NCBI GenBank assembly: GCA_019242435.1
Contig: JAFAVN010000034.1
Span: 1 to 5,691, forward strand
Length of the DNA: 5,691 bases
Source: Verrucomicrobiota bacterium
GTDB taxonomy: Bacteria > Verrucomicrobiota > Verrucomicrobiia > Chthoniobacterales > JAFAMB01
Direction: 5' to 3'
Numbering within the stretch: the first letter of the stretch is position 1; each line of letters begins with the position of its first letter. The translations under genes and the position numbers were made by a program. The notes below the pieces were generated by a model that worked only from the letters and a program-made list of their open reading frames with translations, was not told where the DNA came from and did not search any database. Shown in pieces: positions 1 to 4,833 of the stretch.

Positions 1-50
1 CACTGAGTGGGGCGACGCGACCAGGGTTCGCGCTGCGCGAGGAAAAGGGT

Positions 51-395
51 TCATTCTGGGTGTGCCCCGATTAACCATAACCGTACGCCATCTTTCTCCG
101 CATCCGGGTGGCGTTCAGTGAGATCATTCGACATTCTGGATGTCGAATGGATCGAGACCCGCATTTCATCTTCGCCTGGTTGACGATATTCGCCGGTCAT
201 GGCCATGCACGTCAGATCCGCTGCTAGTTTTTGGGCCGTTTCATAAACCTTTTGATCGTCATCCGGCGCTTCTGAGCCTCCTTTTACAGCACTCACGAGA
301 ACTTCAGCCAGAAAAATAATTCTTCTTCCCGTCACCAAACCTGAATGCTTGAGATGAGGTTCCAGCGTGATTTCGAAATAGAGACTCTGAGGCAT
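51..395 (-). CDS. Hypothetical protein, 114 aa
   Basis: Unrecognised small protein with an ATG start and TGA stop. It has no signal peptide. A short hydrophobic stretch around residues 25-37 (RIIFLAEVLVSAV) looks like a buried helix or strand rather than a membrane span. The middle is acidic (EAPDDDQ) and is followed by a helix-like segment (YETAQKLAADL). The C-terminal third is polar and charged. It lies 19 bp downstream of another minus-strand ORF of the same character, so the two may be co-transcribed. No convincing Shine-Dalgarno sequence precedes the ATG (the bases before it are TGTAGCAG). The amino-acid composition is ordinary for a soluble protein, which favours a real gene, but I can assign no family or function. 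Confidence 0.5.
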   Translation of the reverse strand: MPQSLYFEITLEPHLKHSGLVTGRRIIFLAEVLVSAVKGGSEAPDDDQKVYETAQKLAADLTCMAMTGEYRQPGEDEMRVSIHSTSRMSNDLTERHPDAEKDGVRLWLIGAHPE

Positions 396-414
396 CTGCT
401 ACAATTGCTATGGT

Positions 415-675
415 CTATAACGAGCGCTTACGTCGTACGGCATGTACGCAAAACTGGGACATCACCTCCTGAAAGATATCACTTTTGCGTAAGCCGTGGT
501 CGGGACCAGCCAGACGCTCCCATCCTGTATCACTTACGATCAGAAGACTACCACTGCGCCTGTAAATAGTAAAAATCCGCTCCTGGTCAGTTTTATTGTC
601 GATACCAATTAATTCTCCCCATAGCTCTGGTGGGCATTCATTGGCGTCGTCAGAACCAGTCTTTCTGGGTTTCAT
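415..675 (-). CDS. Hypothetical protein, 86 aa
   Basis: Unrecognised small soluble protein, ATG start and TAG stop. Residues 30-55 (RIFTIYRRSGSLLIVSDTGWERL) read like two beta strands and a turn. A helix-like segment (SDIFQEVMSQF) follows, and the end is very basic (VRRKRSL). There is no signal peptide or membrane span. The bases before the ATG are pyrimidine-rich and contain no Shine-Dalgarno sequence, so the start or even the gene is uncertain. It lies between the truncated RRM fragment and the 114-aa ORF, all on the minus strand. Local sequence is AT-richer than the plus-strand genes to the right, consistent with a different origin. No function is proposed. Confidence 0.4.
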   Translation of the reverse strand: MKPRKTGSDDANECPPELWGELIGIDNKTDQERIFTIYRRSGSLLIVSDTGWERLAGPDHGLRKSDIFQEVMSQFCVHAVRRKRSL

Positions 676-696
676 AGAAGAAACAGAAAGCTGCGG

Positions 697-792
697 CTAA
701 ATGAAACTAGCTTCGGTGCCGTGAGCTGAGAACAAGTCACGCCGTGCGCTTTCGCTCGTGGAGATAGAGAGACCACCTACATATAATTTCAT
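697..792 (-). pseudogene. Truncated RRM-type RNA-binding protein fragment
   Basis: From an ATG at 792 the minus strand encodes 31 residues beginning MKLYVGGLSISTSES and continuing RRDLFSAHGTEASF, then TAG. This matches the start of bacterial RRM proteins of about 80-100 aa. They open with a strand carrying the RNP2 motif (K-L-Y-V-G-N-L), a Ser/Thr-rich turn, a helix ending in L-F-x-x-x-G, and the start of strand 2. The downstream RNP1 motif (typically R-G-F-G-F-V) is absent: none of the three frames after the stop restores it before the next ORF. An in-frame TTG at 897 would add 35 residues with no RRM resemblance. No ribosome binding site is visible. The most likely reading is a decayed or recombined remnant. 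Expression as a 31-aa peptide cannot be excluded. The family match is by eye. Confidence 0.5.
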
Positions 793-1020
793 AAGATTTT
801 CGAAGGTAGTCACAAAGCCGTTCCCGAGCGTCGGGTTTCGAACCGCCAATAAAGGGCGCCCCCCATTGAAAATCCACCGGCAATCAACTAAGAACAATCG
901 AGACTACAGCCTCGGTCAGTTTTAATAAATAGCAAGAGAAGCTTATCTCGGAGAGCCAAGGCGCCGTCGGAACGCGAATCGGACGACAAATTATCCTCTT
1001 GATTTCCTGCGCAAACGTTG
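793..1020. other. Divergent intergenic region
   Basis: This stretch separates the minus-strand small genes from the plus-strand TetR gene and should hold their divergent promoters. I see no clear sigma-70 box pair in it. It contains a short GC palindrome (GGGCGCCC, about 854-861) and no convincing ORF. ORFs crossing it on the minus strand run into the TetR gene in antisense and look like shadows. Confidence 0.4.
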
Positions 1021-1040
1021 CATACGTACTGGTTGGTATG
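1021..1040. promoter_or_regulatory. Candidate TetR operator at the regulator's own start
   Basis: CATACGTACTGGTTGGTATG is a quasi-palindrome with perfect outer arms (CATAC and GTATG) and 7 of 10 paired positions matching. Its reverse complement matches 1730-1749 at 17 of 20 positions, upstream of the next gene. A paired symmetrical element of this size, once at a TetR gene and once before its neighbour, is the usual arrangement for operators of this family. It overlaps the ATG at 1038, which would either block initiation directly or imply that the true start lies further downstream. Confidence 0.5.
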
Positions 1041-1694
1041 CTGTTGACGCCGAAGAAGGTGCAACGCAGGACGGCAAAGCTGCGCGATCCTGAGGGCACG
1101 CGACAGAGCTTGTTGCAGGCAGCGTTTCGCGAGGTTTACCGATATGGGTTCCAGAGCGCCGGGATCGATGCTATTCTCGGAGCCACCCACGTCACTAAAG
1201 GAGCGCTCTACTACCACTTCGAGAGCAAGGAAGCTCTGGGCCATGCCATCATCGAGGAGATTGTCGCAGAAATCACCAGGGACCGGTGGTTACGTCCTCT
1301 AGAGCAGAGCAAGGACAAGAACCCTATTGATGCTTTGATCGGCATCGTACAGGCGATACCCGCTCGGCCAAGGGATGTAAAGGGCGGTTGCCCTCTGGTC
1401 AATTTGACGCAGGAGATGTCTCAGCTCGACGAACAATTCCGGAAGCGCTTGGAGAGAATATTCCAGGAATGGCAGGAAGGCATCGCCACCGCTTTGCGAA
1501 AGGGGCAGTGTACCGGAACAGTCCGCCGCGACCTGGTTCCGGAAGAGACTGCGAGCTTTTTGATCGCGATGGTCGAAGGCTACGAAGTGCTGGCAAAGAA
1601 CGCTCAGAACGCGAAGGTGTGGAATATAGGGATCAAAAATATCGTGAGCTGGTTGAGTTCTCTTCGAGCACCGGGCAATGGCAAGCGGGGCTGA
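1038..1694 (+). CDS. TetR/AcrR family transcriptional regulator
   Basis: One-component cytoplasmic repressor. From ATG 1038 it is 218 aa. The N-terminal helix-turn-helix domain spans about residues 20-70. It has the typical first helix (TRQSLLQAAFREVYRYGFQSAGIDAIL), then the turn and recognition helix (VTKGALYYHFESKEAL), which are hallmarks of the family. The C-terminal ligand and dimer domain carries a G-C-P-L-x-N-L-x-x-E motif near residues 117-126, as in the LmrA/YxaF-like group of TetR regulators. That group typically controls efflux or enzyme genes in response to small molecules. The start is unsure: there is no good Shine-Dalgarno before ATG 1038, and TTG 999, TTG 1044 and GTG 1059 are alternatives. 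A residue count of 200-218 fits the family. It lies directly upstream of an exported NTF2-like gene and probably represses it and itself through the shared 20-bp element. The ligand is unknown. Confidence 0.93.
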   Translation: MLLTPKKVQRRTAKLRDPEGTRQSLLQAAFREVYRYGFQSAGIDAILGATHVTKGALYYHFESKEALGHAIIEEIVAEITRDRWLRPLEQSKDKNPIDALIGIVQAIPARPRDVKGGCPLVNLTQEMSQLDEQFRKRLERIFQEWQEGIATALRKGQCTGTVRRDLVPEETASFLIAMVEGYEVLAKNAQNAKVWNIGIKNIVSWLSSLRAPGNGKRG

Positions 1695-1729
1695 CTACTT
1701 TGAATCCAAACTGTTGTGGCACGCCGTTA

Positions 1730-1762
1730 CATACCAACCTGTTCGTAGGTCAGCGTTGGTAT
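1730..1762. promoter_or_regulatory. Candidate TetR operator upstream of the NTF2-like gene
   Basis: Positions 1730-1749 (CATACCAACCTGTTCGTAGG) match the reverse complement of the element at 1021-1040 at 17 of 20 positions, including the first ten bases. In addition ATACCAAC at 1731-1738 and GTTGGTAT at 1755-1762 form perfect 8-bp inverted arms, with a smaller ACCT/AGGT pair nested between them. This suggests one good site plus a weaker overlapping second site in opposite orientation. It sits 35-100 bp upstream of the NTF2-like start, where a bound repressor would block a promoter. No clear -35/-10 pair was found. Confidence 0.5.
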
Positions 1763-1785
1763 CGCGAGCGCCCGAACATAACCCC

Positions 1786-1836
1786 ATGAAAGGAGAACGA
1801 AACATAACATCGTGAAAAGAGAACGAACAATGACAA
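1786..1836 (+). repeat. Imperfect tandem duplication around a translation start
   Basis: Two adjacent units of about 25 bp, starting at 1786 (ATGAAAGGAGAACGAAACAT) and 1812 (GTGAAAAGAGAACGAACAAT), differ by a few substitutions and one indel. Unit 1 contains a strong AGGAG (1791-1795). Unit 2 contains the weaker AGAGAA (1818-1823) that serves the ATG at 1830. ATG 1786 opens a nine-codon ORF whose TGA at 1813-1815 overlaps the in-frame GTG at 1812 in a GTGA arrangement. Confidence 0.6.
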
Positions 1837-2312
1837 GGTTGACAGTGTCGCGCAGGAAGCTGTTGGCAACGGGAGCGTGCGCGCTGGTGGGTGCAGTGGT
1901 TCTGCCGGGACCGGAAAGAGCCAGCGCATTGACAGGACAAAACTCAGCGAACGAAGAGATCGTTCGTAAATGGTACGCTGCGTGGGAAAACAAGGACTTG
2001 GGCACGTTCAATGCCCTGCTGGCTGACAACTTCACCTTTAGCAGCGCGGCCGGCGACGATCACATCAGCAAAAGCACCTTCAAGTCGAAATGCTGGGACA
2101 CACAGGTTAATTTCATTGGACATTTTGACTTGGAGCGAATCAGCACTGGGGCGGACGATGCTTTTGTGAAGTATCTTTGCCACACTAAGAACGGTCAAAC
2201 GTTCCGGAATGTGGAGTACCTTCGAATCGTGAACGGAAAGTTGGAATCACTTGAGTGTTATTTCGGCGCACAGTCCAGCTTCCCGTCCGCCGTGAGCACT
2301 GGGCATAAGTAG
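1830..2312 (+). CDS. Tat-exported NTF2/SnoaL-like protein
   Basis: 160 aa from ATG 1830. A twin-arginine signal is clear: the T-V-S-R-R-K-L-L motif at residues 5-12, a hydrophobic core (ATGACALVGAVVLP), and a likely cleavage after A-S-A at residue 33. The mature part begins with a helix, EEIVRKWYAAWENKDLGTFNALLADNFTF. This is the characteristic opening of NTF2-like/SnoaL-like cone-shaped alpha+beta barrels, and strands ending in LRIVNGKLESLECYFG follow, as expected for the fold. Such proteins act as small isomerases, cyclases, hydrolases or ligand-binding proteins, so the fold alone does not give the reaction. An in-frame GTG at 1812 would add six residues (MKRERT). I prefer 1830 because it is an ATG with AGAGAA six bases upstream, and because it gives a compact Tat n-region. 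A TetR-type operator candidate lies just upstream. Periplasmic location is inferred from the signal. Confidence 0.8.
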   Translation: MTRLTVSRRKLLATGACALVGAVVLPGPERASALTGQNSANEEIVRKWYAAWENKDLGTFNALLADNFTFSSAAGDDHISKSTFKSKCWDTQVNFIGHFDLERISTGADDAFVKYLCHTKNGQTFRNVEYLRIVNGKLESLECYFGAQSSFPSAVSTGHK

Positions 2313-2395
2313 TCTTCGGGTCGGCTGGATCAAATGCAGAGCACGAATACGTCCAAGATTGCGGTCGCGTCCGGGATAATTCATTCAGCTGCTTA

Positions 2396-2412
2396 GTCCA
2401 GCCGGGCCGGAC
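2396..2412. repeat. 17-bp quasi-palindrome after the NTF2-like gene
   Basis: GTCCAGCC and GGCCGGAC flank a single central G and pair with one mismatch. The GC-rich stem could fold in RNA with the inner bases as loop, but no T-run follows, so it is not a standard Rho-independent terminator. It may be a protein-binding site or transcript-end stabiliser, or it may be chance. Confidence 0.3.
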
Positions 2413-2610
2413 CAGGAAAGCGACGCCAGGTCTGCCAAGGAGAAAACGGTTGAAGGTCCTCCATATCCAAAAGGGGGTCTCGCATCCGTTTGTAGAAAAT
2501 TGCGGCGGCCTGAAAACATAAACGGCTCGGCTCAAAACATCGCTCGTTCCCGGCCCAAACCAACTCAGAATAGAGACCGCGTTCGGCTCACATTAGTCAG
2601 AACATAAATT

Positions 2611-2645
2611 TAAACCGGAATTCCCGCCGCCAGGAATTCGGTTTA
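2611..2645. repeat. Inverted repeat with 13-bp stem
   Basis: The left arm TAAACCGGAATTCC (2611-2624) pairs with the right arm GGAATTCGGTTTA (2633-2645). All 13 pairs match, leaving one bulged G (2617) and an 8-nt loop (CGCCGCCA). No T-run follows on either side, so a terminator is not the best reading. It lies about 95 bp upstream of the FAD oxidase start. It could be an operator or a 5'-leader hairpin of that gene, or a remnant of a mobile repeat. Confidence 0.6.
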
Positions 2646-2672
2646 CAACTCCTGAGTTCGGCCGGTCGCCAA

Positions 2673-2801
2673 TTGACCGCGCAAGAACGAATGCTCAACT
2701 TGTTAGAGGCCGGCAAGGTATCCGGTCTGGCGCGATGCTATGAACAGGAGAGCATTCTTGAAAGCTACCGGATCAGCGGCGCTCTTGCCGATTATGCCTG
2801 A
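2673..2801 (+). other. Short reading frame overlapping the oxidase start
   Basis: From TTG 2673, or ATG 2691, this frame encodes at most 42 residues and ends at TGA 2799-2801. It overlaps the first 62 bp of the FAD oxidase in another frame. It begins LTAQERMLNLLEAGKVS. This resembles the short N-terminal E-R-x-x-x-L-x-x-L-E-x-G-K-I-S helix motif of YvlB/SHOCT-like proteins, after which the resemblance stops. No ribosome binding site is visible. It may be a gene remnant, a translated leader, or chance. Confidence 0.15.
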
Positions 2802-4614
2802 CCGTCTACTGGCAGGGAGTATGAATTTCCACCGGCGCCGTCCTTCCGACACAATGTGGCCGTCGGAGTCGGCTTGGAAGCAACTCAATGATGCCGTCGG
2901 CGGGAATTTGATTCGGGTTGATTTTCCGCTTTCGGTTCTCAAGACGGACCCGAACAGCGCGGACGCCAAGCGTCTGGCGGAGGATCTGAAAAATCCCTAT
3001 TTCATCGGTGATCAACCGGGACTGACTCAAACCCTCGGATGGGTCGACGCATGGGCAACCCAACCAAGCGCCTACGCAGTGGCTGCAAGGAGCGCGGATC
3101 ATGTCGCAGCGGCTGTGAATTTTGCTCGTGAAAATGAGTTGCGCCTGGTGGTCAAGGGCGGCGGTCATAGCTACCAGGGCACGTCCAATGCCCCCGACTC
3201 GCTTCTGATCTGGACACGGCGCATGGACGGAATCACCATACACACTGCGTTCGTTCCGCAAGGATGCGAACAACCTCTACAACCTCAACCGGCCGTGACG
3301 ATAGGCGCCGGAACAACCGGAATGGACGCATACAGTGCCGTTAGCACCGAGGGCGCGAAATATGTTCAGGGCGGTGGATGCACAACCGTCGGATTAGCGG
3401 GCCTGATTCAAAGCGGCGGTTTTGGCAGTTTCTCCAAGCACTACGGCGTTGCCGCGGGAAGTCTTCTGGAAGCCGAAGTCGTTACTGCAGATGGCAAGAT
3501 TCGCATCGCGAATGCGTGCACCAACTCCGACCTCTTCTGGGCGCTGAAAGGAGGCGGAGGCGGCAGCTTTGGTGTGATCACTCAGTTGACACTACGTCTG
3601 CATGATCTTCCCGACTTCTTCGGTGCCGCAAACTTCACGATCAGAGCGGCCTCGGATGATGCTTATCAGCGCCTGATCCGCAAATTCGTGAGCTTCTACA
3701 ACCAGCACTTGTTCAATGATTATTGGGGTGAGCAGGCCCATGTGACACCCGACAACACGCTCGCCATCAGGATGGTTTCTTGCGGGTTGCAAACCGAACA
3801 GGCGAGAGGGGTCTGGCAGCCGTTCCTCGATTGGGTGGCAGGTTCGCCCCACGATTACTCGCACCGGGAACGGGTGATTATCGGCAGCATCCCGGCCCGG
3901 CGATGGTGGGATGTGCAGTGGTGGAAAGAACACTGGCCCGAGCTACCTTTTCCGAACACCAACCCCGCGATCGGCCTGTTCGATTTTGTCCTTGCACATG
4001 TGATGCAACAGCCTGTTTTTGAGGTTGATCAGAGGCCGGACACCGGCGCCAATAACGCTTGGTGGTCGGGAGATGCGGGGCAGGTCGGGCAATTTCTCTG
4101 GGGATACCAGTCGCTTTGGCTGCCCGCGTCCTTGCTCGAGAGTGGTGCTCGGGAACAACTCGTGGACGCGCTGTTTGCAGGCTCTCGCCAACATCGTGTC
4201 GCACTGCACTTCAATAAAGGACTGGCCGGAGCCCCGCCCGATGCGATCGCCGCCGCGCAGGACACGGCTCTAAATCCCACCGCGCTGACCGCGTTCGCTC
4301 TGGCGATCGCAGCTCAGCACCAAGGACCCGCATATCCAGGAATTCCAGGGTATGAGCCATCGGTCATCGAAAGCCGGAAAGCAGCGGATCGTATTACTCA
4401 GTGCATGAATCAGCTTCGGGCACTCGTGCCAAATGGTGGGGCTTACGTGAGCGAGAGCGATTATTTTCAGAAAGACTGGCAGCAAGCGTACTGGGGCAGC
4501 AATTACGGGCGTCTCGCCGAAATCAAGAAGAAGTACGACCCCGACGGGCTATTCGTGGTCCACAACGGAGTCGGATCGGAAGGATGGAGCCGTGACGGCT
4601 TCACCAAACTTTAA
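2740..4614 (+). CDS. Tat-exported berberine-bridge-type FAD oxidase
   Basis: 624-aa flavoprotein of the PCMH/VAO superfamily with a C-terminal BBE domain. It should oxidise an alcohol, sugar or other small organic substrate, passing electrons to oxygen or another acceptor. A compact Tat signal opens the protein (N-R-R-A-F-L-K at residues 2-8, then a hydrophobic stretch to about 26). The FAD-binding domain spans roughly 105-290. It includes VVKGGGHSYQG with His143 at the 8-alpha-histidyl position, and GGGCTTVGLAGLIQSGG with Cys214 at the 6-cysteinyl position, so bicovalent FAD is expected. LFWALKGGGGGSFGVIT (265-281) is the conserved end of that domain. The middle is tryptophan-rich (389-399 and 441-460). 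The BBE signature NYGRLAEIKKKYDPDGLF lies at 588-605. It is longer than the usual 450-500 aa because of an insert at about 160-190 and a large central domain. The Shine-Dalgarno is weak; ATG 2740 is chosen because the Tat motif follows at once. The substrate cannot be read. Confidence 0.93.
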   Translation: MNRRAFLKATGSAALLPIMPDRLLAGSMNFHRRRPSDTMWPSESAWKQLNDAVGGNLIRVDFPLSVLKTDPNSADAKRLAEDLKNPYFIGDQPGLTQTLGWVDAWATQPSAYAVAARSADHVAAAVNFARENELRLVVKGGGHSYQGTSNAPDSLLIWTRRMDGITIHTAFVPQGCEQPLQPQPAVTIGAGTTGMDAYSAVSTEGAKYVQGGGCTTVGLAGLIQSGGFGSFSKHYGVAAGSLLEAEVVTADGKIRIANACTNSDLFWALKGGGGGSFGVITQLTLRLHDLPDFFGAANFTIRAASDDAYQRLIRKFVSFYNQHLFNDYWGEQAHVTPDNTLAIRMVSCGLQTEQARGVWQPFLDWVAGSPHDYSHRERVIIGSIPARRWWDVQWWKEHWPELPFPNTNPAIGLFDFVLAHVMQQPVFEVDQRPDTGANNAWWSGDAGQVGQFLWGYQSLWLPASLLESGAREQLVDALFAGSRQHRVALHFNKGLAGAPPDAIAAAQDTALNPTALTAFALAIAAQHQGPAYPGIPGYEPSVIESRKAADRITQCMNQLRALVPNGGAYVSESDYFQKDWQQAYWGSNYGRLAEIKKKYDPDGLFVVHNGVGSEGWSRDGFTKL

Positions 4615-4753
4615 TCAGCTTCGCCAGCTCTGAGAGCGACGGTTAAATGCTTGAGCATATCCGCGGGTCGATACGATCTAGAGGCCGGCGCGATGACTTC
4701 CCAGTCTTTCCCAAGGCGGCCGGGAGGAGGGGAGATTCCGGCTCCGTAGTTTG

Positions 4754-4796
4754 CGGCTGCGCGGGTTTCGATTTACCGATGTGCGTGCCGTTTTTT
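4754..4796 (+). terminator. Possible Rho-independent terminator
   Basis: CGGC (4754-4757) pairs with GCCG (4787-4790), and CGC (4760-4762) with GCG (4783-4785), separated by a small internal loop. The hairpin is followed immediately by six T (4791-4796). It lies about 140 bp after the oxidase stop and 38 bp before the deacylase start. It could end the oxidase transcript or attenuate the deacylase. The terminal loop is long (20 nt), so folding is uncertain. Confidence 0.3.
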
Positions 4797-4820
4797 ACGA
4801 ACGTTGCCTTTCACAATGAC

Positions 4821-4826
4821 AAAGGA
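4821..4826 (+). promoter_or_regulatory. Ribosome binding site that sets the deacylase start
   Basis: AAAGGA ends seven bases before ATG 4834. An in-frame ATG at 4816 would add MTKDPI but has no such site upstream, so 4834 is preferred. Confidence 0.6.
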
Positions 4827-4833
4827 CCCCATC

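Larger units (their letters stand above)
2313..2739. other. 427-bp intergenic gap
   Basis: No convincing gene lies here. A minus-strand ORF reaching into the NTF2-like gene is probably a shadow. The gap holds a 17-bp quasi-palindrome soon after the NTF2-like stop and a strong 13-bp-stem inverted repeat at 2611-2645. A short plus-strand reading frame near its right end runs into the oxidase start. A TTGACC at 2673-2678 could be a -35 box, but no good -10 box follows at normal spacing. The length suggests that the oxidase has its own promoter instead of sharing a transcript with the NTF2-like gene. Confidence 0.45.

Noticed and set aside
28..40. TCGCGCTGCGCGA palindrome downstream of the 114-aa gene as a terminator
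   Set aside because: Its GC-rich arms could form only a short, tight hairpin and no T-run follows on the minus strand. A short CG palindrome is expected by chance in such sequence.
888..1244. Minus-strand ORFs antisense to the first part of the TetR gene
   Set aside because: The TetR helix-turn-helix on the plus strand is unmistakable, and the antisense frames are rich in Arg, Ser and Leu without a recognisable domain.
1388..1789. Plus-strand 133-aa ORF in a second frame of the TetR gene
   Set aside because: It is rich in Arg, Gly and Pro, typical of an out-of-frame reading of GC-rich coding sequence. The regulator's C-terminal domain occupies the true frame up to 1694.
2185..2535. Minus-strand 116-aa ORF across the NTF2-like gene's end and the following gap
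   Set aside because: It overlaps a confidently called gene by about 130 bp in antisense, has a composition unlike a folded protein in its C-terminal half, and matches no family I know. A different minus-strand frame in the same gap (ending near 2393) also reads plausibly for about 45 codons but lacks any support.
4647..4658. ATGCTTGAGCAT inverted repeat after the oxidase as a terminator
   Set aside because: It has five-base arms with a two-base loop and no T-run. It is too small to fold stably as a terminator.
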